The notes beneath the pieces were generated by a model. That model was given only the letters and a program-made list of their open reading frames with translations, was not told where the DNA came from and did not search any database. Both the position numbers and the translations under genes were made by a program. This document shows, piece by piece, positions 9,495 to 18,406 of a stretch of 64,000 nucleotides of DNA. This DNA is from Chloroflexi bacterium HGW-Chloroflexi-10 (GTDB lineage Bacteria > Chloroflexota > Anaerolineae > Anaerolineales > Anaerolineaceae), in NCBI GenBank assembly GCA_002840755.1, contig PHBZ01000006.1:1-64000 (forward strand), given 5' to 3'. Numbering within the stretch: the first letter of the stretch is position 1; each line of letters begins with the position of its first letter.

Positions 9495-9698
9495 TCAGTC
9501 GTCCATCACGCGGGTGGACCGCGAAAGCGCCATTTTCATTTGCTCGATTTCAACAGCGGAATCCAGGTTGTTAAAATCACCCCGGTGCTTTTCCAGCACG
9601 TGTTCCAGTGCTTGCTTATCCACTTCTTCCTGTGTCTTACCTGTCACCAAAAAGGAGCAGCTTAGCCCCATATCTCGGCATGAATATCTGTATAACAT
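9495..9698 (-). CDS. DUF1059-like small protein
   Basis: Start at 9698 is chosen because GTGAGGGAACA precedes it, giving 67 residues. The opening YRYSCRDMGLSCSFLVTGKTQEEV fits the DUF1059 family of small proteins with conserved Cys residues (predicted metal binding). The remainder is a helical stretch ending LSRSTRVMDD. Function of the family is not established. It is encoded opposite to the preceding lipoprotein gene and has no cotranscribed partner. Confidence 0.75.
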   Translation of the reverse strand: MLYRYSCRDMGLSCSFLVTGKTQEEVDKQALEHVLEKHRGDFNNLDSAVEIEQMKMALSRSTRVMDD

Positions 9699-9937
9699 TG
9701 TTCCCTCACCAGGTATTCCCATTTTCTCAACCCGCGCACTCAGGAAATACCGAATGATTCAATGCGCGCATTTCATTATCTCTCTACTACCATCTTACTC
9801 AGTAAAGCGTGTTTTTACAAACATCAGTATGGAGAGGACTTCACAGGGAGTATAATCATGCCTTGATTTACGCTGCGCTGTAACAGGCAGTGTGGCAATG
9901 GCTTTATTATAGTATGTTTTTGGATAGGATAAGCAGA

Positions 9938-10738
9938 ATGAAAAATAAAAAATTATTGGTCCAAATTGTGGCAGGCGCCGTGGGATTGTGCATTATCGGT
10001 TTTCTGCTCTCCGCGCTGAACGGCATATTTGGCAACCCGCTTTCTGCCGCGCTGGCAAGAAATAAGATCCGCGTTTATGTGGCAGAGAACTACGCGGAAG
10101 AAAACTTCCAGGTGCCCCGGGCCACCTATAATTTTAAGGATCAATCGTACATGACGATAATCCAATCCGAAACCAGCGCGGATACCCGTTTCAGTATTTC
10201 GGTATTACGCGACGGTGAAATCTACGACAGTTATGAATTTGATGTAACAGAAAAATTTAACACATTTCGGCGTTTGGAAGATGCTTTGGATGATGCTGTA
10301 GAAGACCTGATCAATGCGGAATTCCCCTATGAGACCCGTTTGATTCTTGCCACCATGAAAGATAACAGCCCGGATATGTTTAAAAGTCTTTCACTGGACA
10401 TGCCCTTTGACTTATACAACCTGCCTTTGCCCGTGGAAGTGATTGTGTGGACCAGCGCAGAACAACCCGATTATGAAATTGCCGCGCAGCGCATGCTGGA
10501 ACTGAAAGCGCTAATGGAAGCGAATCAGGTGGCTGTCAGCACTTATTCGCTCAGCCTGGAATATCCCTATCACGAGGAAAATGGTGAACTGCGACCGGAT
10601 AACTTTGAGAGTATCTCGATTAACGATTTCCCGGCAGAGCTGCTTATTAACAGCCCGGACCTGCCGGCGATTCTGGAAGAACACCAGCAGGCCTGGGAAA
10701 TTGAAGGGAACAAGGAAAAACAGGCGGAGATGGATTGA
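9938..10738 (+). CDS. Membrane-anchored protein of unknown function
   Basis: The start at 9938 (MKNKKLL) gives 266 residues with a positively charged N terminus and one TM segment (about residues 8-28), followed by an extracytoplasmic domain of about 230 residues. No known family was recognised. A decayed second copy of its middle part lies at 18407-18727, so the gene belongs to a local paralogous family. No strong ribosome-binding site is seen. Confidence 0.7.
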   Translation: MKNKKLLVQIVAGAVGLCIIGFLLSALNGIFGNPLSAALARNKIRVYVAENYAEENFQVPRATYNFKDQSYMTIIQSETSADTRFSISVLRDGEIYDSYEFDVTEKFNTFRRLEDALDDAVEDLINAEFPYETRLILATMKDNSPDMFKSLSLDMPFDLYNLPLPVEVIVWTSAEQPDYEIAAQRMLELKALMEANQVAVSTYSLSLEYPYHEENGELRPDNFESISINDFPAELLINSPDLPAILEEHQQAWEIEGNKEKQAEMD

Positions 10739-10876
10739 TGAACTGAGGGCTAGATGGCTGAGAGATTGGCAAATAAACCTTGAACGGTCTCGCCATTTTC
10801 CAGTTATAGTATTCGATGGAAGATCATTCATCATCTATGCCCAAGTGTCCTATCTGAGTAGTGACTGTGGATAATC

Positions 10877-11902
10877 TCACCCATGCGATCTCTTCCATGC
10901 GAGAACGAGCAATAAAATCGCTCCTATGGAAAAAACACTATTTCCAATAAGGTCAATCAACGGACTTGTATCACCTACTGAGGGTACCTGAACGAATCCA
11001 TACCAGCAATATGTGAGGATTAACCCACTGACCAAAGCCAAACGATGCTTTTCAGACCAACCCGATCGATTGGACCAATTCCAAAATATTAAGCTGCCTG
11101 CTGTCATTAACCCCAACATGCCTGAAACATTTAAAATAGCCGGGATAGATTGGTGAACGATGCCAGCCAGAGCCATAAATACAGAGCTAAGAATAAAGGC
11201 TACGCCAGCAACGATGCTTCCACTGGGTGCAGCTTTTGATTTGGATTGAGGTCTGGTTTGGATACGACCAATTCCAATAGCAACAACAACCAGCAGCGCC
11301 ACGGCTAACAGGCTTGCTATCAGTTGAATACCAGAAATTACAAAGGAACCATCCTGTTGAAATGTGTATGTAACGAAACACCCGCCTGCAAATACCATTG
11401 CAGTGATGACGAGCGCCAGCGGACTTAGCCAGGGTGTGCTGCGGGAGTCCGGGGTAAAGCTCTCTACCAAAGCAATTGGCACTGCGATGCTCCAAATGGT
11501 GTGAATTCCCAAGACAAAAACTGTCCACCATGAACCAATACCAAAAAAACTTATGTACCCGTAATCCAGTAAACGCAATCCCAGATAGTTGGGATTGAAT
11601 AGCGTTTGGGTAACCAGCGCCTCTTCAACAAGAGCATAAGCAATACCCAATATAAACATACCCGGCCAACCCAGTTTCAAACGGCGGGCCGATTCACGGA
11701 TCAACAATGCGCCACCACCATATAGCGGCGCCATTGTCATCAATACCCATAACCATGTAATCGGCAGGTTACCGAGCAGGAATTCCCCAATTAATGGGGC
11801 CAACAAGAATAGACCCAGAGCGGGAGCGAGGCGTATTTTATTTGATTGAGATTTGATCCTGTCTTTTTCAATCCGGTTGAGTTTTTTTGTTTGCCAATAC
11901 AT
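10877..11902 (-). CDS. Polytopic membrane protein of unknown function
   Basis: The 341-residue product has about nine or ten hydrophobic segments after a charged N terminus. A cluster of conserved-looking residues (YALVEEALVTQTLFNP) in the third or fourth segment resembles the EExxx motif of CPBP-type membrane proteases, but the pairing motifs were not found. The ATG has a perfect GGAGGT site. It is divergent from the MarR gene starting at 12099, and MarR regulators commonly control a divergent membrane gene. Function is not assigned. Confidence 0.75.
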   Translation of the reverse strand: MYWQTKKLNRIEKDRIKSQSNKIRLAPALGLFLLAPLIGEFLLGNLPITWLWVLMTMAPLYGGGALLIRESARRLKLGWPGMFILGIAYALVEEALVTQTLFNPNYLGLRLLDYGYISFFGIGSWWTVFVLGIHTIWSIAVPIALVESFTPDSRSTPWLSPLALVITAMVFAGGCFVTYTFQQDGSFVISGIQLIASLLAVALLVVVAIGIGRIQTRPQSKSKAAPSGSIVAGVAFILSSVFMALAGIVHQSIPAILNVSGMLGLMTAGSLIFWNWSNRSGWSEKHRLALVSGLILTYCWYGFVQVPSVGDTSPLIDLIGNSVFSIGAILLLVLAWKRSHG

Positions 11903-12027
11903 GAATTGATACCTCCTGTCTGATATCCAATAGTGATATTATTTAACGCAGGGATGAAAAGGCAGGTTATTCTTTACGGATTTTGGAAAGTTTTCACGGA
12001 ACAATCCTTCCATCTCTGGTGTAACAA

Positions 12028-12062
12028 TATCTTCCATGGTAAAATACTTCCACAGGAAGATA
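12028..12062. promoter_or_regulatory. Inverted repeat in the MarR divergent promoter region
   Basis: TATCTTCC (12028-12035) and GGAAGATA (12055-12062) form an 8-bp inverted repeat with a 19-base spacer just upstream of the marR-like gene. It could be an operator for that regulator. The spacing is longer than usual for MarR dimers, so the call is weak. Confidence 0.3.
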
Positions 12063-12098
12063 TAATAGCTATTTTTATAATGCTTGTCAAGAGGACAC

Positions 12099-12560
12099 AT
12101 GGAACAGGGTAATAAGAATCAGGAAATCGGCCAGGAAGTAGGGCGTGAGCTGAGTACGCGGATGGTAATGTTCCATCAGGCAGTTGCCGAACGGTTTGGC
12201 CTGACTTCGACCGAACATAAATGTTTGGATTTGCTGTACAGAAATGGTTCGATGATGGCCGGCCAGTTGGCTGAATTGGCTGGATTAACCACCGGAGCCA
12301 TTACGAAGATCGCTGATCGTCTGGAGAAAGCTGGTTTTGTGGTACGGGAAAGGAGCGAGAAAGACAGACGCCAGGTTATTCTCCACGCTGATCCTGAACG
12401 GGCTAAAGAAATCGGGGAAATTTTCATCACTCTTTCCCAGGCGATGTATGCTGTGACATCACGCTACACCGAAGAGGAGCGCAGAGTGATTCATAAGTAT
12501 TTAATGGAAATGACTGCGATCCTGAAAGAGGAAACCCGAATTTTGCAAAGGAAACAATAA
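12099..12560 (+). CDS. MarR-family transcriptional regulator
   Basis: This 153-residue DNA-binding protein has a winged helix: helices around FGLTSTEHKCLDLLYRNGSM, recognition helix AELAGLTTGAITKIADRLEKAG, and wing with VRERSEKDRRQVILH. The wing motif is characteristic of MarR. ATG at 12099 with AAGAGGA upstream is preferred to a TTG 15 bases earlier. It is divergent from the membrane protein gene at 10877-11902 and may repress it; the ligand is unknown. Confidence 0.9.
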   Translation: MEQGNKNQEIGQEVGRELSTRMVMFHQAVAERFGLTSTEHKCLDLLYRNGSMMAGQLAELAGLTTGAITKIADRLEKAGFVVRERSEKDRRQVILHADPERAKEIGEIFITLSQAMYAVTSRYTEEERRVIHKYLMEMTAILKEETRILQRKQ

Positions 12561-12653
12561 AGTCAGTAGCCTACGAAAATTCGGCATTCGGCACGGGGGT
12601 CTGGTAAGGGCGAAAGGTAGTTTTTTATTGTTACAGCAGCCCACCCTTGTCTG

Positions 12654-13076
12654 CTACAGCAGCGCTTGCAGCTCGTCCAGCACCCTGGCCCAGCGCTGAC
12701 GCATTTGCTCACGTTCTAATGGACCAGCTAACTGTTCCTGGTGAAAACCGATAACGGTTTTGTTGCGGCTGGGAATCACACGCACCTGGATGGTGGAAGC
12801 CTGTGACCATTGCGGTGGCTGCCAGGTAAGGCGGATATTCTCACGGAAGTTGACCACGCCGACTTTGCCGCTTGCACCATCCCGGGTTTGATAGATGTGC
12901 CCTTTTACCAGATAAAAATCATCCACATCACCCAGCCAAAGCCTGATTCCTTCGGGTGAAACGATCAATTTCCAGGCCTGTTCCAGCGAGATGGGGAATG
13001 TCTTGCGCACACCAATTTGGAACCCCCTGTCTTTGGTTTTTCCAACAATATGCTGCTCTTCCATCGTATTTTGCAT
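12654..13076 (-). CDS. SRPBCC (AHSA1-like) domain protein
   Basis: The 140-residue product has the opening VRKTFPISLEQAWKLIVSPEGIRLWLG and closing EREQMRQRWARVLDELQALL typical of the Aha1-C/START-like fold, which forms a hydrophobic ligand cavity. Two in-frame ATGs (13076 and 13064) are possible; the second has better spacing to an AAAAGG site. It is followed on the same strand by other small enzymes of unrelated families, with no clear pathway link. Confidence 0.82.
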   Translation of the reverse strand: MQNTMEEQHIVGKTKDRGFQIGVRKTFPISLEQAWKLIVSPEGIRLWLGDVDDFYLVKGHIYQTRDGASGKVGVVNFRENIRLTWQPPQWSQASTIQVRVIPSRNKTVIGFHQEQLAGPLEREQMRQRWARVLDELQALL

Positions 13077-13156
13077 CCTTTTACCCTATTCTACATTGCC
13101 AAAAGTTTATTTGTTACAAGTTGAAGATAGTTTTCTTGCGGCCACAAAATGAACCA

Positions 13157-13651
13157 TCAGGTACCCATACGGGAGAAGTCCATGATCCAGTTTATCTCCC
13201 AGGTTGTTCCATTATCAGCAGAGAATGCCTGCTCCCAGCACGGTGACGGCGATTGTGTATTCATCCATTGGAAACGTACACGAATTGGTTGGCAGGCCAG
13301 GGTATCCTCCGCATAGAATGTACCCACACCATCAACGAATTTCCCGACGACAGGTGGGTCAAGACGGTTTGGGGTGCGGCTATCGAGCCACCAAATTGAC
13401 CATAGCTGCTTCTGCGGATCATAGCACCGCAGCGAGATTGCGCGATAGATCTCTTGCGGAAAATTGAGCACATTGTCATCCACATTAACCTGACCATCCA
13501 GAAGCTTGTCCGCCACAGTTATTCCATCAAATTCAACCCATTCCGTGCTGCCGTTCAAGCGTTCTTTCAGGCGGCGATGTCGGACCACCCACTTACCCAT
13601 TAGGAAATCGAAATCTCGCGAACCATCTCCTTGTAACAGTGTTTTATTCAT
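13157..13651 (-). CDS. DUF1579-like protein
   Basis: This 164-residue protein begins GSRDFDFLMGKWVVRHRRLKERL and has an alternating strand pattern with WSIWWLDSRTP and WEINWIMDFSR, consistent with the DUF1579/lipocalin-like group of small beta-barrel proteins. No catalytic residues are recognised. It lies upstream of the SRPBCC gene on the same strand, separated by 80 bases. Confidence 0.65.
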   Translation of the reverse strand: MNKTLLQGDGSRDFDFLMGKWVVRHRRLKERLNGSTEWVEFDGITVADKLLDGQVNVDDNVLNFPQEIYRAISLRCYDPQKQLWSIWWLDSRTPNRLDPPVVGKFVDGVGTFYAEDTLACQPIRVRFQWMNTQSPSPCWEQAFSADNGTTWEINWIMDFSRMGT

Positions 13652-13787
13652 GTATATCTCCCTTTTTATAAACTGATATTCCTTACCACCTCATAAATCC
13701 TGGAAAAATACAAGACTGTGTAGTGAAAACCTGCAAAAGAATTTATGGATAAGTGGACGATTAAAAAATTAGTCAAAAATAGAAAAC

Positions 13788-14180
13788 CTAATCCAGCCGG
13801 TGAATGAGCTCGTATTTATTGCCGCATGGATCTTCAAAAAAGACAGCATAGTAACTCTGGCTGATGGGGAACAAGCGGGGACCGTCGATTATTTTTCCGC
13901 CAATCAACTGTACCAGCTGCGCGATCCGGTCAACCTCTTCGCGGCTCGCTGCCCAAAATCCGATGAGGTTGTCATTGGGGGAATGGGCGGGGTTTTCCGT
14001 TATGGCAAAGTACGCGGCGCTGGGCAGCTCACCTTCCGCAGCAAATACTTTCCAGAGCGGGGTGTGAAAGACGCGCGTAAATCCCAGGGTGGGCAAGAGT
14101 TTTTCGTAAAAAGGCAACGCATTTTCCAGATTGGGAACGCGCACATCCACGTGGCTAAAGGGGTTTTTATAGATTGTCAT
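13788..14180 (-). CDS. VOC-superfamily protein (glyoxalase/bleomycin-resistance fold)
   Basis: The 130-residue product has two beta-alpha-beta-beta-beta modules: FSHVDVRVPNLENALPFYEKLLPTLGF and the C-terminal YYAVFFEDPCGNKYELIHR. His near residue 9 and Glu near 125 are at the usual metal-ligand positions. Substrate is not predictable. It is divergent from the WYL regulator at 14270, with a palindrome between the two. Confidence 0.85.
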   Translation of the reverse strand: MTIYKNPFSHVDVRVPNLENALPFYEKLLPTLGFTRVFHTPLWKVFAAEGELPSAAYFAITENPAHSPNDNLIGFWAASREEVDRIAQLVQLIGGKIIDGPRLFPISQSYYAVFFEDPCGNKYELIHRLD

Positions 14181-14225
14181 AGAACACCTCCATTTTTAAA
14201 TTGATTTGTCTAAAGTTTAAGTCTA

Positions 14226-14250
14226 AAATAGGACGATAACCGCCCTATTT
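14226..14250. promoter_or_regulatory. Palindrome between VOC gene and WYL regulator
   Basis: AAATAGG (14226-14232) and CCTATTT (14244-14250) form an inverted repeat in the 89-base divergent intergenic space. It is a candidate operator for the adjacent YafY/WYL regulator. Supported by position and symmetry only. Confidence 0.4.
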
Positions 14251-14269
14251 AAAAATTATAATTAAAATT

Positions 14270-15214
14270 ATGTATCACCCTACTACTCGTGTTCTGGCAG
14301 TGCTGGAATTATTGCAAACTCACCGGCGCCTGACCGGCATAGAAATGGCGCAGCGACTGGAAGTAAATATCCGCACCCTGCGGCGCTATATCACCATATT
14401 ACAGGACCTGGGCATTCCCATTATCGCCCAGCGTGGACGGTATGGCGCATATGAACTGGGGATTGGCCACAAACTGCCGCCAATGATGTTCACCAATTCG
14501 GAGGCCTTATCGCTGGCGCTGGGACTTCTTTCCGTTCAACATTTGGGCGTGCCTGAAATTGCGCCTTCAATTGAAAGCGCGCGGGCCAAACTTGAACGTG
14601 TTCTGCCGTTGGAGTTACGCGACCCATTCCGGGCGTTGGCAAAAGCGGTCACCCTGGATTGGAGTAAAGGCCAGATGCCCTTATCCAGCGAACTCATCCT
14701 GACCTTAAGCAGCGCTGTTCAACTGCGGCGGCGTACCCATTTGGTTTATCTATCGGGTGAAGGTGAAGAAACCGAGCGTGATTTTGATCCGTATGGCCTG
14801 GCGTATCATCAGGGGAAGTGGTATGCCGTTGGGTGGTGTGGCCTGCGTCAGGATTTGCGTTCTTTTCGGTTGGATCGGATAAAACAGGTAAATTTGACCG
14901 AAGCGGTTTTTGATCCTCCTGAAGCGTTTGATGCCATGGCATATGTTGTACAGGCGATTGCCATCCTGCCGCGCCAATATCCATTTGAAATTCTATTACA
15001 GACAGATCTCGCTTCAACCGAGGAAGAAATCCTGGATGTGCTCGGTGTTGTTGAACCCATTCAAGATGGTGTAGTGTTACGCGGGAGCACAGATGATCTA
15101 GAGTGGTTAGCCCGTCAACTGGCGAGATTCTCTTTCGACTTTGTTGTACGTGAACCGGAAGGGCTGCGTGTTGCTCTGCGTAATCTGGCCGAAAAACTGA
15201 TAAGTCATCTGTAG
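14270..15214 (+). CDS. HTH-WYL transcriptional regulator (YafY-like)
   Basis: This 314-residue protein has an N-terminal winged helix of the HTH_11 type (VLAVLELLQTHRRLTGIEMAQRLEVNIRTLRRYITILQDLGIPI), a central WYL ligand-binding domain (RDFDPYGLAYHQGKWYAVGWC and FRLDRIKQV) and a C-terminal WCX-like extension. WYL domains sense nucleotides or other small ligands and control DNA-binding output. It is divergent from the VOC gene and probably acts on that promoter, which contains a palindrome. Confidence 0.92.
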   Translation: MYHPTTRVLAVLELLQTHRRLTGIEMAQRLEVNIRTLRRYITILQDLGIPIIAQRGRYGAYELGIGHKLPPMMFTNSEALSLALGLLSVQHLGVPEIAPSIESARAKLERVLPLELRDPFRALAKAVTLDWSKGQMPLSSELILTLSSAVQLRRRTHLVYLSGEGEETERDFDPYGLAYHQGKWYAVGWCGLRQDLRSFRLDRIKQVNLTEAVFDPPEAFDAMAYVVQAIAILPRQYPFEILLQTDLASTEEEILDVLGVVEPIQDGVVLRGSTDDLEWLARQLARFSFDFVVREPEGLRVALRNLAEKLISHL

Positions 15215-15289
15215 AAATCAATAAGAAGGGATTGTCTCCTTTACGACAGGATGACCTTGATTCTGACAAAAAACTGCATATATTTCTTC

Positions 15290-15318
15290 TTGACAAAACA
15301 GAAAATACGTTCTATTAT
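15290..15318 (+). promoter_or_regulatory. Sigma-70-type promoter
   Basis: TTGACA (15290-15295) and TATTAT (15313-15318) are separated by exactly 17 bases, about 100 bases upstream of the VOC gene at 15419. This is one of the clearest consensus promoters in the window. Confidence 0.75.
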
Positions 15319-15418
15319 AAATCTACTATTTGTATAAAATTTGTCGTAAAATACAAATCATAAAGTTAAAACCAGAACGCTTTATTGGTTTGCAGTTTAA
15401 TCCAAAAGGAGAATTCTC

Positions 15419-15871
15419 ATGCAAAAAATTACCACGTACCTGACATTCAATGATCAGGCCGAAGAGGCGATGAAGTTTTACACCTCCATCTTTAAAAATT
15501 CAAGTATTGTAAACACAATGCGCATCGGAGATAACGTGTTAAGCGGCACATTCCAAATAGATGGACAGGAATTTGTCGTATTGAATGGCGGCCCGCATTT
15601 TACTTTCGCGGAGGGCATGTCTCTCTTCGTAAGCTGCGAAGATCAGGAAGAAATTGATGAGCTCTATGAAAAACTATCCGCGGGCGGGGAAAAACAACCC
15701 TGCGGCTGGCTCAAAGACAAATTCGGTGTTTCCTGGCAAATTGTTCCACCTGTTTTAGGTGAGCTGTTGAGTGATCCCGACCCCGTAAAATCCCAAAGGG
15801 TTATGGATGCGATGCTAAAAATGTATAAAATCGATATACAAGCATTAAAGCAAGCATACGAACAAAGCTAA
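15419..15871 (+). CDS. PhnB-like VOC-family protein
   Basis: The 150-residue product opens MQKITTYLTFNDQAEEAMKFYTSIFKNS and has GQEFVVLNGGPHFTFAEGMSLFVSC and CGWLKDKFGVSWQIVP, the pattern of the PhnB / 3-demethylubiquinone methyltransferase-like branch of the VOC superfamily. Family members are mostly of unknown function. It has an AAAGGAG site and a consensus promoter upstream, and is followed after 20 bases by an AlkD-like gene, so the two may be cotranscribed. Confidence 0.87.
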   Translation: MQKITTYLTFNDQAEEAMKFYTSIFKNSSIVNTMRIGDNVLSGTFQIDGQEFVVLNGGPHFTFAEGMSLFVSCEDQEEIDELYEKLSAGGEKQPCGWLKDKFGVSWQIVPPVLGELLSDPDPVKSQRVMDAMLKMYKIDIQALKQAYEQS

Positions 15872-15891
15872 ATTGGCAATAACCCAATCTA

Positions 15892-16650
15892 ATGGCAAAC
15901 AACAACAGGACCAAACTTATAGCCAGGCCAGATAAACAAGCGCTTACTGAAAAGCACTTTGTTGATAGATTAATGGCTTTGCGATCGCCAGAGGAACTTA
16001 AGAAGCAACAGCGTTTTTTTAAGTTTAGTGACGAGCAACCTCTCAAGAATGACGAATTTATTGGCGTACGCATGGGGCAGGTATTTGCACTTGCCAAGGA
16101 ATTTATGGATACGGCGCCAGATGAAATTGAAAAAATCCTTGAAAACCGGATTCATGAGGCGAGGGTTGGCGCGGTTAGCATGATGGATTTTCAGGCTCGC
16201 AGCAAAAAAACGCTTGAAGAACGCAAAAAAGAACTTTTCGATCTTTATATAAGACGGCACGACAGAATAAACAGTTGGGATCTGGTTGACCGCAGCGCGC
16301 CTTATGTTGTTGGCAGTTACTTACTGGATAAACCGCGCGATATTTTATACACATTGGCTCATTCTAAAAGCACTTGGGAACGCCGGACGGCTATTGTCAG
16401 TACGCTGTATTTTATTGGAAAGGGTGAGGTAGAAGACACATTCAAAATCGCCGAAATTTTGCTTAACGATAACGAGGATTTAATTCATAAAGCAACCGGA
16501 TGGGCATTACGCTATGCCGGAGATAAAGAGCGTGCACAACTGGAAAGATTTTTAGACACCTATGCTGCGGCGATGCCGCGCACTGCTTTGCGCTACGCAC
16601 TGGAACACTTTGACAAAGAACAAAGAAATGCCTATTTGAAGCGTAAGTGA
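15892..16650 (+). CDS. AlkD-like DNA alkylation repair protein
   Basis: AlkD enzymes are HEAT-like-repeat DNA glycosylases that remove alkylated purines without base flipping. The 252-residue product is mostly alpha-helical with the diagnostic motif RINSWDLVDRSAPYVVGSYL near residues 122-142, which includes the conserved Trp and Asp. The C-terminal helices (HKATGWALRYAGDKERAQLERFL) match the family. No strong ribosome-binding site precedes the ATG, so translation may be coupled to the upstream VOC gene 20 bases away. Its stop overlaps an ATG of a decayed amidase fragment. Confidence 0.87.
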   Translation: MANNNRTKLIARPDKQALTEKHFVDRLMALRSPEELKKQQRFFKFSDEQPLKNDEFIGVRMGQVFALAKEFMDTAPDEIEKILENRIHEARVGAVSMMDFQARSKKTLEERKKELFDLYIRRHDRINSWDLVDRSAPYVVGSYLLDKPRDILYTLAHSKSTWERRTAIVSTLYFIGKGEVEDTFKIAEILLNDNEDLIHKATGWALRYAGDKERAQLERFLDTYAAAMPRTALRYALEHFDKEQRNAYLKRK

Positions 16651-16808
16651 TGGCAACAACAGTCTCTCCGGATAATACATTTTTTTGCAAATCCTATCCT
16701 TTAAGGGTTATAAACAGACCATGCGGATTTAGTAAGCGTGGGTTGCCCCTGAGTTTACAAATCATCGGACTGAGAGGGGAGAAGACAATGTTTTGGTATC
16801 GCGCATAA
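16650..16808 (+). pseudogene. Amidase C-terminal relic
   Basis: The 52-codon reading frame from ATG 16650 includes NRPCGFSKRGLPLSLQIIG, which matches the conserved C-terminal segment of amidase-signature enzymes (PCGFs.GLPiGLQIIG). The catalytic Ser-Ser-Lys core is absent and the frame stops soon after, so this is a remnant. The remaining bases up to 16881 hold the promoter region of the next gene and nothing else recognised. Confidence 0.6.
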
Positions 16809-16881
16809 ATTCCAATGGGCAGCCCAGCAACTATGCAACACCCAATATGTATCTGATGTACTTTAGACAAGGAGAAGTATT

Positions 16882-18285
16882 ATGATATTGAAAGAACGTT
16901 CAGAAGTAAATAAGATCACCACAAACCTTTCCATTGCAGAACTGCGCGCCTCGCTCAAAGGCCGGGTGATCGTACCGGGCGATGCCGATTACGACGAAGC
17001 ACGAATGGTTTTCAGCGGCACTATTGATAGCCGCCCAGCAGTTATCGTAAGGGTGGCAAATACGGACGATATCTCCCGGGTTGTATCATTGGCGCATGAA
17101 ACCGGTTTGGAACTGGCCATCCGCAGCGGCGGTCATAGCGGCGCCGGGCACGGTGTCTGTGAAGGCGGAATTGTGTTGGACCTTGCGGATATGCGTGCTT
17201 TAGAAATTGATGTTAAAGGGCGTACCGCCTGGGCTGAAACAGGCTTAACCGCCGGTGAATACACCGCCGCCGTAGGTGCGCATGGGCTGGCGACCGGGTT
17301 TGGTGATACGGGTTCGGTTGGGATTGGTGGAATCACATTGGGTGGCGGCATCGGTTTTCTCTCCCGCAAGTATGGAATGACAATTGACAGCCTGCTGGCT
17401 GCCGAGGTTGTAACGGCGGATGGTCAGCTTGTGTATGCAGATGCCAATACCAACCCGGATCTCTTCTGGGCTGTTCGCGGAGGCGGCGGCAACTTTGGCG
17501 TCGCATCCCGTTTTAAATTCCAATTGGTTGAAGTCGATATGGTTGTGGGCGGCATGTTAATTCTCCCGGCCACTGCGGATGTTATTGCCGATTTCGTTGC
17601 CGCAGCAGAAGCGGCGCCGGAGGAACTTTCGACGATTGCGAATGTGATGATCGCACCGCCGATGCCGTTCCTGCCCCCTGAAGCGCACGGCAAGCTGATC
17701 GTGATGGCATTAATAGTTTATGCAGGTGATACCGAGGCGGGTGAGCGTGCTCTTGCTCCCTTCCGGGCTATCGCCACACCGATTGCCGACATGCTGCACC
17801 CGATGCACTACCCTGAATTATTCCCACCGGAACAGGCTGGTTACCACCCAAAGGCGGCAGCGCGCATGCTATTTGTTAATGATATCGAGCGCTCCGTGGC
17901 TGAAACAATTCTCGACCATCTTAAGGCCTCAAAAGCTTCGATGGCTGTGACGCAGATTCGTGTCCTCGGCGGTGCCATATCCCGCGTACCCGCAGACGCT
18001 ACTGCGTTTGCGCATCGCACCTCACGGATCATGATGAGCGTGGCGGCGATGTATCAGGACTCTGCAGAAAATGCAATTCACGAAGCCTGGGTCACCAACC
18101 TCGCATCTATTCTGCAACAGAATGATAGTGGTACATACGTTAACTTTCTCGGCGATGAAGGTGAGGCGCGCGTTCGCGCGGCGTATCCGGGCCAGACCTG
18201 GGAACGGCTCACGGCTATTAAAACGCGCTATGACCCAACCAATCTCTTCCGGCTTAACCAGAATATTCCGCCAGTGGGAGATTGA
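16882..18285 (+). CDS. FAD-linked oxidoreductase of the BBE family
   Basis: The 467-residue enzyme has a PCMH-type FAD domain with RSGGHSGAGHG near residue 80 (His for covalent FAD attachment), GSVGIGGITLGGGIGFLSRKYG, and a C-terminal berberine-bridge segment ending RYDPTNLFRLNQNIPP. The second, Cys-type flavin linkage of bicovalent members is not seen. Members oxidise alcohols, sugars or alkaloids using O2 or other acceptors; the substrate here is unknown. A clear AAGGAGAAGTATT site fixes the start. No signal peptide is seen. Confidence 0.9.
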   Translation: MILKERSEVNKITTNLSIAELRASLKGRVIVPGDADYDEARMVFSGTIDSRPAVIVRVANTDDISRVVSLAHETGLELAIRSGGHSGAGHGVCEGGIVLDLADMRALEIDVKGRTAWAETGLTAGEYTAAVGAHGLATGFGDTGSVGIGGITLGGGIGFLSRKYGMTIDSLLAAEVVTADGQLVYADANTNPDLFWAVRGGGGNFGVASRFKFQLVEVDMVVGGMLILPATADVIADFVAAAEAAPEELSTIANVMIAPPMPFLPPEAHGKLIVMALIVYAGDTEAGERALAPFRAIATPIADMLHPMHYPELFPPEQAGYHPKAAARMLFVNDIERSVAETILDHLKASKASMAVTQIRVLGGAISRVPADATAFAHRTSRIMMSVAAMYQDSAENAIHEAWVTNLASILQQNDSGTYVNFLGDEGEARVRAAYPGQTWERLTAIKTRYDPTNLFRLNQNIPPVGD

Positions 18286-18350
18286 AAAGAACTCAGAAAA
18301 ACAACGTTCATCGTTTTATATGAACGGTTCACCAGGATTTGTTAGTAAAT

Positions 18351-18390
18351 TATGCCAGCCGCAGGTCACCCGACTTGCGGCTGGCGCATA
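18351..18390. repeat. Palindromic repeat (copy 1)
   Basis: A long hairpin with arms TATGCCAGCCGCAGGTC and its near-complement around ACCC lies about 65 bases after the BBE gene. Its core (CCGCAGGTC / GACTTGCGG) recurs at 20732-20757. It could act as a terminator, but no T run follows. Confidence 0.6.
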
Positions 18391-18406
18391 AGTGCGCTTG
18401 GAGTTC

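Noticed and set aside
12028-12062. Strong MarR operator
   Set aside because: The inverted repeat has a 19-base spacer, too wide for a typical MarR site, so it is kept only as a weak regulatory feature.
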